64,000 nt of DNA from DATBQN01 sp963755825 (GTDB lineage Bacteria; Acidobacteriota; Thermoanaerobaculia; Multivoradales; UBA5704): positions 1,364,001-1,428,000 of the forward strand of contig CAVWLA010000001.1 in the NCBI GenBank assembly GCA_963755825.1, read 5' to 3'. The translations under genes were made by a program, and so were the position numbers. The notes beneath the pieces were generated by a model that had not been told where the DNA came from, searched no databases, and worked only from the letters and a program-made list of their open reading frames with translations. Positions 25,646-34,694 of this stretch are shown piece by piece; position 1 is the stretch's first letter; each line of letters starts with the position of its first letter.

Positions 25646-27394
25646 CCTGGGTCTCCCTGTCGGCCTATCGGCCTTACTCTACCCAGGTCCCAAGATCTAC
25701 GAGCTATACAACCGGTGCAAACGCCGGCACTCAGACCGTCACTAAGAACGCCAGCGTGACACCAGCAGTTCCCGGTATCACGGACACAGGCGCCGCAGCG
25801 CTGCCCAGCTCTTTCTCTACCTCTGCTTCTGACGCCCTTGCTGAGGAGGCCCAGCTAGCCTTTGAGATAGCGAATCTCCGGCTGCTCCTCCAAGAATCAC
25901 TCTCAGACCGCTTCGTCAACGGCACAGAGCTGCCCAAGCGTTCCGTTACCGTCGGCATTCCCATTAGCATCGAACCGCAGCCCGGCTCCGAGAATGCGGT
26001 GGCGGACGTTGAGGTGCGCATCACCGCAGCAGGTAGATCTAGTAAGGATATGCCCAACTGCGGTTCTAGCTTTCGAGGGAATTGGTCGAAGAGCACTAGC
26101 TACAAAGTAAGCGAGAGCGTCCAGTACTCGGACCTAAGCTTCGTTAGCCGGGTGGACTCGAACCTAGGCAAGACTCCAGGCGATCCGAGCACCACAAAAG
26201 GACCTAAGAGCACCTGTGGCGACCTGTGTCCTTGGTCATTACTCGCTTCAGCCCCTGCCGGCAAGTGCGAGGAGATCGCCGCGCCAAAGGAAGGAACGAC
26301 AGCGCCAGGGGTGATTGCACTCTTGCCCCGCGAGAAGACCTACAACGTCACCTCAATCAAGGACAGCAGGGTGTCACTAGGCGCGGGCGCTGTCGTCGCA
26401 AATGTCATCAACCTAGGCATCAACTGGATGGGTCGCAAACAGGCGTATTACATCGTCCAGGCCGTCGACACGGTAGCATTGCAGCGCGCCACGACGCAGG
26501 CGGCCACTACCGTGCTTGCCTGGCAGTTTCGACCCGTTCTCGGCGAGAAGAGCGTGAAGCCAGGCCTGCGTCAGGTGTTCGCGCGTCTGTCGTTCGATGT
26601 AAGTGGCGTGGCTGAGGATCTCGCCCAAGTCACTGTACGCACGACGTGGCGCCGCTACGATCAGAAAACAGGAGTGGTAGGTGGCTCCACAAAGATCGAC
26701 GCCTGGAGTCATTGCTATCCGCTCATCGACACCGCCGGGTTCGCAATTGGCTCCTCTCTCGAATGGTCAGATCTCGGTAACGGACAGATCGCCGTTACAG
26801 ATAATGGAGTATTCCCTCCTGGCACATCAATATTACTACCTGAAGGACCTATCACCGACACATCTCCCAATTTCTTACTTGATTCCAAGCGTCTCATGTT
26901 CAACCTGGCTGCCGCCCAGGTCGTGCGATCCAGCGTCGGCTCCGTCGTGTCGATCGCTGGCAATCCCTGCGAGCTACAAACGACAGCCTACTGCGTAAGC
27001 GGGGCCAGCGCTAAGATCGAGGTGGCCAATGTAGAGCCCTATAACGCCACTCAATCCAAGGTAATTGTCAACCTAAAGGATGGCGACATAACAAACTACG
27101 AGAAGGCTCCGCCGCTGGTCCTGCTCGGCAGCCACGTGTATGGTCTCCGTGACGCGCCATTTTACGAAGTACAGTGGGCGAAGGTGGAAGGGAACGCCGC
27201 TCTTAGGAAGTGGAAGAGGCTCAGCGTCATAGCCGCGACCGACGATGTTCGGCAGGCGCGCGGCGTCTCACTCGCGCATCCCTTCTGTGGATCAGCGTTC
27301 TATGACTCTGCACAACTCGTGTTCGGTGGTGTCTTGCCTCGCAGATCAACGGGACCGGGTTGGTTGATTTCTGTGTAACTCCTCGCCCCGGCCC

Positions 27395-28384
27395 TCAGGC
27401 CGGGATCGCGACCGCCTCCTGTTGCCCTACCTGGAGCTTCTCGAGCTTTTCCTTGGCCGCCTTTGCCCAGGTCTGCCAGGCCGGCAGCTGCACCGCCTTG
27501 CCACCTTGGTAGACCTCGAGCGGCGGGATCGGATCGCCGCCGGCTTCAGGTACCAGGGCCCAATGCGGCCGGATCTCGTTGTACCGCTGCCGGAATGCGT
27601 CGAGCTTCTCGCGCGCCTCCGGCGGCGAGGCGTACAAGTGCCAGTAGACCTCCTCGGCCTTGAGCGTGCGGTGAAACCGCTCGAGCAAGCCCAGCTGCTC
27701 GGGCGTCCGATAGCGAGTCCGCACGTGGTCCAGGCTTCCGGCGATGTGCCCCCGAAACCGACGCGACAAGAAGCTCGACCCATTGTCCGTGACCAGCGTC
27801 GGCCGCCGTGCGAGCGGGCCGTGGAGCCGCTCGGCTTCGGTCTTGGCTTTCTCGATGCCGACGATCAGAGACGCCGCATCGAAGCTGGGTGATAGGTGAA
27901 TCGCCAAGAGGTACCGGCTGAAGTAGTCGACGACCGTCACCGCGTACCACCAGCCGTGGCCCGGAATGTGGAGGTAGGTCACGTCGGCCTGCCAGAGCTC
28001 GTTCGGGCCCTGCGGCAGCAGCTCGAACAGCTTGGCCGCCTGGTACAGCTCGGTATCGCGGCTGCGCTTCTTGATCAGCAGGCCGGCGGTCTTCAAGACT
28101 CGGTACACGAAGCGGTCCGTGACCCGCTGGCCAGCCCGGCGAAGCACGACCGCCAATCGCTTGTAGCCCCACCACGGGAACTGCTTGGCGAAGCCGATCA
28201 CTACCGCAGAAAGCTGCGGATCGAGTGGCCGCGGAGACGGCCCAGGACGCCGCCGCGCAACCACCGGTCGGCGGAAGAAGCTCGAGCACGGCAGGCCCAG
28301 AGCACGGACCACCTGCTTCAGGCGCACCGTCGGCCGGCTACGAACTGCGTCCCGAATCATGCTGCGAAGCAGCTCACTCAGCAT
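27395..28384 (-). CDS. IS3-family transposase OrfB, copy 2 (DDE integrase)
   Basis: 329 residues, complete, with the same D, D and E residues in WQADVTYLHIPG, LVTDNGSSF and LLERFHRTLKAEE. It differs from copy 1 at scattered positions such as SELLRSMIRDAVRSR against SEMLRSMIREVVRSH. It overlaps OrfA by 7 bases. Both copies appear functional, so further movement is possible. Confidence 0.94.
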   Translation of the reverse strand: MLSELLRSMIRDAVRSRPTVRLKQVVRALGLPCSSFFRRPVVARRRPGPSPRPLDPQLSAVVIGFAKQFPWWGYKRLAVVLRRAGQRVTDRFVYRVLKTAGLLIKKRSRDTELYQAAKLFELLPQGPNELWQADVTYLHIPGHGWWYAVTVVDYFSRYLLAIHLSPSFDAASLIVGIEKAKTEAERLHGPLARRPTLVTDNGSSFLSRRFRGHIAGSLDHVRTRYRTPEQLGLLERFHRTLKAEEVYWHLYASPPEAREKLDAFRQRYNEIRPHWALVPEAGGDPIPPLEVYQGGKAVQLPAWQTWAKAAKEKLEKLQVGQQEAVAIPA

Positions 28385-28686
28385 GAGCCGGCCCGGAGTT
28401 TTTTTAAAATGTCGTTGGCGATCGACAGCTCGCCGATGATCTGCGCCCGCTTCGCCAGCTCTCCCTCCAGCTGCTCGATGCGGCGGGCCGCCGCCGCCGC
28501 CACCGAACCATCCGGCTTGGCCAAGCCCGTCTTGCCCGCCGCCAGGAACGCTTCGCGCCAGCGGTAGATCGTCACCTCGCTCACCTGGTACCGCCGCGAC
28601 AGCGCAGCCGCCGACTCCTCCCGCCGCAGCAGCGCCAGAACCACCTCCAGCCGCTCCTCCGCCTTCAGCTCGCTCTTCTTCGCCAT
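28378..28686 (-). CDS. IS3-family transposase OrfA, copy 2
   Basis: 102 residues, differing from copy 1 at only a few residues (for example REAFLAAG for RDVFLAAG). The start is the ATG of MAKKSELKAEE; the frame continues upstream into the inverted repeat and lipoprotein gene but that part is not family sequence. The same A7 slippery run is at 28405-28399, so OrfAB can form by a -1 shift. Confidence 0.93.
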   Translation of the reverse strand: MAKKSELKAEERLEVVLALLRREESAAALSRRYQVSEVTIYRWREAFLAAGKTGLAKPDGSVAAAAARRIEQLEGELAKRAQIIGELSIANDILKKLRAGSC

Positions 28687-29528
28687 CCTGGGTCTCCCTT
28701 GTCGGCCTATCGGCCTTACTCTACCCAGGTCCCAAGATCTACGAGCTATACAGGTGGCGACTTCATCGCCACACAAGCGGTTACCCTTTCAAGCGGCGAC
28801 ACTGGCACCATTATCGGCATTAGCGGCCAGAACCTGACGGGCGTTCGGGTCCTTGTGAACGGTATACCGGCCGAACGAGCGGCGAGCACGCACGCTGGTT
28901 GGGTTCCGACGGTGCCGGCGAGCCGCACTCGGGGACCGGGTCTCTCCCGGCCGCCAAAGGTACCATCCGTTACTCCTTGCCTGGCGCCGACCATCGATGA
29001 AGGTTACGAACCCACCATGGTGCTCCTGCACGTCCCTGCATGCCTTGCCTCAGGTCTCAAAAGCATTGAAGTGGCACGTCCCCACGGTGAGGTAACTATT
29101 CTGGCAATCGATGCCGGCGATCTCAAACCGCAAATCAAGCAGCCTGATCCGTTGCCACAAGTGCCGGCCGGAACCAAGCGGGCGATCAAGCTAACCGGCT
29201 CTAACCTCGGGTTGATTCAGGACGTGCTCTACAATGGCAGTACGGTGCAGCCGAAATTTGCTGAGGACAAGAGCTACATGACCATCGTACTGCCTGACGA
29301 CATAAACAACGGCAAGCCCGGCTTCTACCTCTTGACAGCGGTCGCGAGCGACAAGGCCAAGACCCAAGTTCCCGTAGTGATCACCATTGCGGCACCGCCG
29401 AAACCACCGGCGTAGCGGGGAACAAATAGAACTACAGTAGCAGCAACCTCAGCTAAGAACACGGCTATCCGTTCCGAGCGCAGACTTGCTGCTTTCTCTG
29501 GACCGGCATACCAGAGCGCTCCAGCGCA

Positions 29529-31055
29529 TTAGGACGCCGGCGCGAAGACGGCGTGGAAGCCGAGGTGGATCGGCGAGGCGAGCGGCAGCCGCGCGCGCGG
29601 GCCGGCGGCGACGTCCAGCGCATCGAAGACGAGGAACGAGCTCTCGCGGCAGCCGGCATCGAAGAGCTGGCAGAGAACGACACCAGGGCGGCGAACACCG
29701 CGCTCGCCCGGATCGCCTGGATCTCCCGGCTCCCCGACAAAGACCGGCTCGCCGCCCAGGTAGGAGCCCGCCGGCACCTGCCAGAGGTCGGCGGACTGCG
29801 GGCTCGACCAGGTGAGATGGGCGAGCTGGTCGAAGAACTTCCGGCCGCGCCGGCCGCGGCGCGACATCCCCAGCAGCCACAGGTCGTCGTAGGAGAGCCC
29901 GAGGCGGAGCGGGTCGATGGCCGGGAAGTCGGGGGCGCGGTCGTAGGCGATCTCGTGCCGCTCGGCGAGGGTGCCCTGCGCGAGGTCGACGACGAAGCGC
30001 ACCGGCCGGCCGGGCGCCACGTCGGCGAAGAGGTGCGGGATCTCCTGGTACTGGTCGTAGACCGGGCGGTCGAGCTCGAGGACGTCGACGGTCAGCCGCT
30101 CGCCTTCCTCGAAGCCGTTGATGGTGTGCAGGCTGTAGCGCTCGCCGATGGGGACCGTGGCGACCGCCTCGCCGGTCTCGCGCGAGACGACGAGGAGCCG
30201 GCTCCCCAGCTCGGGGCGCCAGGCGAGCGACTCCATCAGCGTGCGGCCGCCCGCCAGGAGCTCCATGTCGAGCAGGTAGGGGGCGAGGTAGAAGACGGCG
30301 TGCCGCGGCGTCAGGCAGAAGTCGTGGAGCGACGAGGCGGCGGCGAGCGGCAGCCGCCGGCGGTAGGCGAGGCGGCCGGCGGCGTCGAAGCGATAGAAAT
30401 TGAGCAGCGGCCGGTCGCGCGAGAAGGAGATGCCGAAGTTGAACAGCTCGCCCGTCTGCGGGTCGATCTTGGGGTGGGCCGCGAAGGGGGAGAGCGGATT
30501 CAAGCCGCCGCCGAAGGTGAACGGACCGCGGGTCTCGAGCGTCGCCGGGTCGAGCTCCCAGGGCAGGCCCTGCTCGCCGAAGGCGAGGACGGCGTCGCGG
30601 TAGGGATAGGCGCTGACGTTGACCGGCGACTCGAGGGCGATGCCGCGCACCAGCTGGTCGCCCGGGAAGGCGGTGCCGAAGGCGCGGAAGAGCGCCGCCC
30701 CCGCCGCCTCCTCGGCCGTCCACTTGTTGCTGCGCACGAAGCGGTTGACGAAGCGGACGCCGCCGCCGGCCTCGCCTCCCCCACCATCGAAATGGAGGGC
30801 GCAGACCATGCCGTCGCCGTCGAGCCAGTGGCGGTAGGCGAGGTCGCCGCGGCGGAAGCGGGCTGGGCCGTTCAGGTAGTAGCTGCCGCGGAGCCAGTCC
30901 GGCAGCGTGCCCTCGACCGGCAGCCGGCAGGAGCGCTCCTCGGGCAGGAAGGAGAACGCGTGCTCGAGGCCGGGAGCATGATCCGCCGCGCCGTCCTCGG
31001 TGCCTGCCGCCGACGGCGATCCGCCCGCAGCATCAGACGTCGCGTCGATACTCAT
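29529..31055 (-). CDS. Carotenoid cleavage oxygenase-like protein (RPE65/CCO family)
   Basis: 508 residues. The family opening (SYYLNGPARFRRGDLAYRHWLDGDGMVCALHFDGG with RFVNRFVRS) is followed by the four iron-binding His positions: AAHPKIDP, SSLHDFCL, YSLHTING and LGFHAVF near the C-terminus. These non-haem iron enzymes cleave a conjugated double bond of carotenoids, apocarotenoids or stilbenes with oxygen. Here it is the last gene of the polyketide-type operon; its ATG overlaps the stop of the preceding flavoprotein as ATGA. It may cleave or isomerise a polyene made by the operon rather than a true carotenoid. Confidence 0.9.
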   Translation of the reverse strand: MSIDATSDAAGGSPSAAGTEDGAADHAPGLEHAFSFLPEERSCRLPVEGTLPDWLRGSYYLNGPARFRRGDLAYRHWLDGDGMVCALHFDGGGGEAGGGVRFVNRFVRSNKWTAEEAAGAALFRAFGTAFPGDQLVRGIALESPVNVSAYPYRDAVLAFGEQGLPWELDPATLETRGPFTFGGGLNPLSPFAAHPKIDPQTGELFNFGISFSRDRPLLNFYRFDAAGRLAYRRRLPLAAASSLHDFCLTPRHAVFYLAPYLLDMELLAGGRTLMESLAWRPELGSRLLVVSRETGEAVATVPIGERYSLHTINGFEEGERLTVDVLELDRPVYDQYQEIPHLFADVAPGRPVRFVVDLAQGTLAERHEIAYDRAPDFPAIDPLRLGLSYDDLWLLGMSRRGRRGRKFFDQLAHLTWSSPQSADLWQVPAGSYLGGEPVFVGEPGDPGDPGERGVRRPGVVLCQLFDAGCRESSFLVFDALDVAAGPRARLPLASPIHLGFHAVFAPAS

Positions 31056-32854
31056 CGCGCCGAGCCCATCCCGAGGCTCACCTCCACCTCGTCTTTCGGC
31101 GCACCTCCAACCGCCGCCAGCGGCGCGCCCCGGAAGCGGTCGAGCGACGGCATGGGGATGCGCCAGGCGTACTCCGGCGCCTCCTCCGAGCAGGCTGCGA
31201 CGCGCTCCGCCATCGCCGCCGGATCGAAGACCAGCTTGTCGAGCTCAAGCCCCTCGACGTAGGGCGTCGAGAGCGCCCGCGCGTCGCCGGTCACCACCTT
31301 GGCGACGTGGGCGGCGATCTGGCGCGCCAGGTCTTCCAGGTTGGCGAGCTGGTCGTCGAGCACCAGGCGGGCGTCGGAGGACGAGATGCCGACCTTGTAG
31401 AAGCAGGCCTCGGCGGCTTTGAGGTGCGCGAACTCGGTGAAGTCGAAGAAGACCGCTCCGGCCGCCGGCGCCGGATGCTCTTTCTTCCACTTGTAGAAGC
31501 CGAGGAGGAGCTCGTGGAGCCGGCGGTTGATCGGCCCCAGGCGCGCGAAGCGGCGGAGGAATCCCGGCCCGAAGGTGGGGTCGGTGAAGAGGTCGTTGAT
31601 GAAGGGGAAGACGTAGAAGCCGAAGTAGATGGTGAGCTCCCAGGTGTAGCGGAGCGAGAACGCCTCCTGGTCGCCGAGCGTCTCGTAGCTCACGGCGAAG
31701 CTCGGCAGGTAGGCCTCGTAGATCGAGCGCGCCAGCTGCTCGTAGAGCCGCACCTTCCCCGGCAGGCGCTCGGGGTCCGCGGTCAGGATGGCGTCGGCGA
31801 TGAGGGTGTTGTACATCGAGATGAGATCGCCGCCCGGGCTATAGAGGGGATCGGAGAAGCGGCACGCCTCGCCGCACATGGCGTAGCGCTGGGCGGAGAG
31901 CGTCTGCACGCAGTCGTGGGCGAAGGAGACGAAGCCGCTTTGGTCGACGATGCGGCGCCCCGGCAGGTCGCGGGCGAAGAGCGGATGGCGCTTGCAGATC
32001 CATTCGATCGCCTTCTGCGGCGTCGCCACCTCGTCGCGCCGGACGATGCGGTTGTCGTAGACCAGGCCGAGGCTGGTGATGCCGTGGAGGGGGATCACCC
32101 AGAACCAGTAGCCCTCGCCGCAGAAGTGGTTGGTGGCGAGGAACGGCGGCAGATGGCCGAGGGCGCTGCGGTTGGCATGGACGCGGCGCTCGCGCGCCGG
32201 CAGGTCGGTCAGCCGCTCGATGTCGAGCAGCCCCTCGACCCAGAAGAAGGTGGTGCCGTGGTGGACCGGGCTCTCGCGGGCGAGCTCGTGCCGCTTGGCG
32301 AGGACGCGGCCGCGCCCGGAGGCGTCGACCACCCAGCCCGCCGTGCCGCTCACCTCGCGGCCGTCGTGGCGGAGGCGGTAGGCGTGAGAACCACCATCCG
32401 TGGCGAGGTCGATCGCGAGGTCGCCGATGCCGGCGAGGAAGGTGAAGCGCGGGTTCTCCAGGTTGCGGCGCAGCACCTCGCCCTCGAACTTGTTGCGGTC
32501 GAGCTGATAGGTCGGGATGTTCGAGATCGAGCGGATGTAGGACTGGCTGACCTCCTCGTAGCGCGTCGCCGGCCCGCCGTCGACGGCGCCGTCGGCCGCG
32601 GCGTTCCAGTAGAACCGGAGGTTGTACTTCAGGTAGTGCTCCTGGAGGAGGTACTCCTCGAGGTCGAGCACCTTGCCGTAGTAATAGCCGCTCATCTGCA
32701 CCGTCGCCTCGCCGACCTTCTGCTTGGCAGGCGGCAGCTCGTCGCGGCGGTCGACGAGCAGGATGCGCTTGTCGGAGTTGAGCAGCAGCTGGCGGGCGAG
32801 CGTCAGCCCGGCGAGGCCGCCGCCCACGATCAGCACGTCATAATGCTCCGGCAT
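31052..32854 (-). CDS. FAD-dependent halogenase-fold oxidoreductase
   Basis: 600 residues from the ATG at 32854, which has AGGGGAG upstream; an ATG at 32890 would add 12 residues. The FAD motif is VLIVGGGLAGLTLARQLL. The family segment KVGEATVQMSGYYY and the motif YWFWVIPLHGIT (WxWxIP) are those of flavin-dependent tryptophan-halogenase-like proteins, and AMCGEACRFSDPLYSPGGD is the typical second FAD region. Not all members halogenate; many are oxygenases or reductases in natural-product clusters. It probably tailors the product of the ACP/ketosynthase genes. It is the only gene of the operon separated from its upstream neighbour by a gap (82 bases). Confidence 0.85.
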   Translation of the reverse strand: MPEHYDVLIVGGGLAGLTLARQLLLNSDKRILLVDRRDELPPAKQKVGEATVQMSGYYYGKVLDLEEYLLQEHYLKYNLRFYWNAAADGAVDGGPATRYEEVSQSYIRSISNIPTYQLDRNKFEGEVLRRNLENPRFTFLAGIGDLAIDLATDGGSHAYRLRHDGREVSGTAGWVVDASGRGRVLAKRHELARESPVHHGTTFFWVEGLLDIERLTDLPARERRVHANRSALGHLPPFLATNHFCGEGYWFWVIPLHGITSLGLVYDNRIVRRDEVATPQKAIEWICKRHPLFARDLPGRRIVDQSGFVSFAHDCVQTLSAQRYAMCGEACRFSDPLYSPGGDLISMYNTLIADAILTADPERLPGKVRLYEQLARSIYEAYLPSFAVSYETLGDQEAFSLRYTWELTIYFGFYVFPFINDLFTDPTFGPGFLRRFARLGPINRRLHELLLGFYKWKKEHPAPAAGAVFFDFTEFAHLKAAEACFYKVGISSSDARLVLDDQLANLEDLARQIAAHVAKVVTGDARALSTPYVEGLELDKLVFDPAAMAERVAACSEEAPEYAWRIPMPSLDRFRGAPLAAVGGAPKDEVEVSLGMGSAR

Positions 32855-32936
32855 AGGAACTCCCCTCTCCACGTGGTGTCTCGTATTCATCGCGCTGTCA
32901 GCATGTGAACAGGCATCTTCGTCTCTTCCGGCGCAG

Positions 32937-34694
32937 TCATCCAGCGCCTCCGGCGGCCTCTTCGGGCGCGAAGACCGAGCCGCGGAAGAGCGAGCGGCGG
33001 CGGGCGAGCATGGCGGCCATCGCCTCCTCCATGCGGGCCCGCACGATGCCGCCGATGGCGGCGACGATCGCCGGATCGTCGGCGGCCTCCGGCGGATGGT
33101 CGCGCTGGACCTCGAGCGGCGCGAGGAACCGCGTGTGCCACTTCGAGGGCAGCGGCAGGCCGGGGAACGGGAAGTTGGGGCCGAGCGGCAGGAAAGGCCA
33201 CTCGGTGGTGCGGCGCACGATGCGCGCGTCGAGCCGGCCCCAGATGGGAAAGATCTCGGCGCTCCCCACCGTGACGAAGGGGACGATCGGCGCCCGGTTG
33301 CGCAGCGCCATGCGGACGTACTCGTCGCGGCCGAACTTCCCCAGCCGGTAGGCGTCGCGGTACATGGTGAAGGCGCCGTGGATCCCCTCCGGGAACATGC
33401 CGAGGAGCTCGCCCCGGCGCAGCACGAAGTCGGCGTTCTCCCGGCAGGCGAGGATGCCGCCGAGCTTGGTCATGTAGTTGGCGAGGAAGGGGAACTTGAC
33501 CAGCGCCGGGTGGATCAGGAAGCGCGGATAGCGGCCGAGCTCGCGGGCGACGAGGTGGAGCAGCATGCAGCCGTCCCACGGCATGAAGCCGCGATGGACG
33601 CCGGCGAGGACCGCCGCTCCCTGTCGCGGCACGTGCTCGAGCCCCCGCCACTCGACCCGCCAGTAGCGGTCATGGAGGAAGCCGAAGAGGGTGCGCCGGT
33701 AGGCGTCGATGTAGCCGCGATCCATGCCGTAGGGATCGAATTCCGGGGCGGCGACGGCCGGGGTCGCTTCCGATGCGGCGGCCGGCCGGCGCATCGCCAT
33801 CGCCGCCTCGGCGCTGCTCCACCGTGCCGTGAAGCCGAGCTCGCGGGCGGCCCGGTCGCCGGCGACCGTCGCCGGGTAGCGCGCGTAGGCGAGCTGGTCG
33901 GCGGCGGCGGCGAGGCCGAGCGGCGCGAGGACGGCGCGGGCGAGCCGCTGCAGGCCCCACGGCAGGCGGAGCTGGCGGTTGCCGGCGAGGCGGATGGCGG
34001 CGCGCACCGGCACCGTGCCGCGCGGCACGATCTGGTAGACGGCGGGCGCGGTGTCGGCGGCGGCGGCGCTCGCGGCGGGCGCCGCGAGCAGGCAGGCGAT
34101 CGCCGCGGCGAGATCCTCCGCGGCGAGGAGCTGCACGGAGGGGTCGTAGCCGGCGAGGGCCGGCGCCAGCCGCGAGGCGATCAGCCGCGGCAGGAACTCG
34201 CCGCAGTCGGCCGCGGCGAGCGGCGCGGCGCGGAGGATGGCGAGCGCGACATGAGGACTGGCGCCGGCCGCCTCCACCGCCATCGCCTCCAGCTCCAGCC
34301 AGCGGCGCGCCAGCCGGTTCTTCGGCCGCAGCGCCACGGCGCGCGCCTCGCTGACGAAGCCGGGATGCCGGTGGCTCGGCTCGCACACCGCCGTGCTGGC
34401 GACGAGGACGACGCGGAGCGGCACCCGGCTCGCCCCGCAGGCGGCGAGAAAGGCACGCGCGTCGTCGAGGTCGGGGCCGAGCCCATCCGCCGCCAACGGC
34501 GGCCGGTAGATGGCGAGCGCGGCGCCGGCGAGGGCGGCGGCATATCCGGACGGGGCGATCGGATCGCCTGGCGGCTCGGCCGGCGGCTCGGTGAGCCATC
34601 GCAGGTTGGAGATCGCCGGGCTCGCCGCCAGGCGCTCGGCGAGGAGGCGGCCGGCGCTGTCGCGCCGGCTGACGAGGATCGCCTCAGCAGGCAT
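32937..34694 (-). CDS. Rossmann/epimerase-like domain fused to PlsC-type acyltransferase
   Basis: 585 residues. Residues 1 to about 300 look like a degenerate extended SDR/NAD-epimerase-like domain (AILVSRRDSAGRLLAERLA at the start, VVLVASTAVCEPS in the middle), although the usual GxxGxxG is missing. Residues about 320-585 are an acyltransferase of the PlsC/DGAT fold, with VHRGFMPWDG (His and Asp) and GMFPEGIHG, the FPEG-type motif II. It should move an acyl chain from ACP or CoA to an acceptor, perhaps to attach or esterify the polyketide. Its start overlaps the flavoprotein gene upstream by 11 bases. Confidence 0.82.
   Translation of the reverse strand: MPAEAILVSRRDSAGRLLAERLAASPAISNLRWLTEPPAEPPGDPIAPSGYAAALAGAALAIYRPPLAADGLGPDLDDARAFLAACGASRVPLRVVLVASTAVCEPSHRHPGFVSEARAVALRPKNRLARRWLELEAMAVEAAGASPHVALAILRAAPLAAADCGEFLPRLIASRLAPALAGYDPSVQLLAAEDLAAAIACLLAAPAASAAAADTAPAVYQIVPRGTVPVRAAIRLAGNRQLRLPWGLQRLARAVLAPLGLAAAADQLAYARYPATVAGDRAARELGFTARWSSAEAAMAMRRPAAASEATPAVAAPEFDPYGMDRGYIDAYRRTLFGFLHDRYWRVEWRGLEHVPRQGAAVLAGVHRGFMPWDGCMLLHLVARELGRYPRFLIHPALVKFPFLANYMTKLGGILACRENADFVLRRGELLGMFPEGIHGAFTMYRDAYRLGKFGRDEYVRMALRNRAPIVPFVTVGSAEIFPIWGRLDARIVRRTTEWPFLPLGPNFPFPGLPLPSKWHTRFLAPLEVQRDHPPEAADDPAIVAAIGGIVRARMEEAMAAMLARRRSLFRGSVFAPEEAAGGAG

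Larger units (their letters stand above)
24289..25710 (-). mobile_element. IS3-family insertion sequence, copy 1
   Basis: 1422 bases bounded by imperfect inverted repeats (left TGTCTTGCCTCGCAGATC, right end read inward TGTATAGCTCGTAGATC) that start TGT and end ACA. The target duplication ACCGG is at 24284-24288 and 25711-25715. It holds the usual two overlapping transposase frames on the minus strand, and is inserted in the lipoprotein gene in the opposite orientation to it. It is similar but not identical to copy 2. Confidence 0.95.
27330..28752 (-). mobile_element. IS3-family insertion sequence, copy 2
   Basis: 1423 bases with the same ends as copy 1 and target duplication GGTGG (27325-27329 and 28753-28757). 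It lies in the same orientation within the same lipoprotein gene, and in the same codon phase. The two copies differ by scattered substitutions along the whole length (for example CCTTCAGG versus CCCTCAGG near the left end), so neither is a very recent copy of the other. Confidence 0.95.
23972..29415 (+). pseudogene. Large lipoprotein gene with C-terminal IPT/TIG-like domain, split by two insertion sequences
   Basis: Three pieces (23972-24288, 25716-27329, 28758-29415) join to 2589 bases, exactly 863 codons, when each insertion and one copy of its 5-bp target duplication are removed. The frame holds across both joints (TTG-ANAGTQ and VFGG-DFIATQ), so the original protein had 862 residues. It starts MPTMTKVLIASLVAAELVGC, a lipoprotein signal with the lipidated Cys20, after an AAAGGAA ribosome site. 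The middle has a coiled or helical region (LAEEAQLAFEIANLRLLLQESLSDR) then long beta-rich parts; the end has IIGISGQNLTGVRVLVNG and a second similar unit (IKLTGSNLGLIQDVLYNG), as in IPT/TIG folds. Function is unknown; an outer-membrane surface role is likely. Each insertion adds a short in-frame tail ending GWLISV and a stop. Confidence 0.85.
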
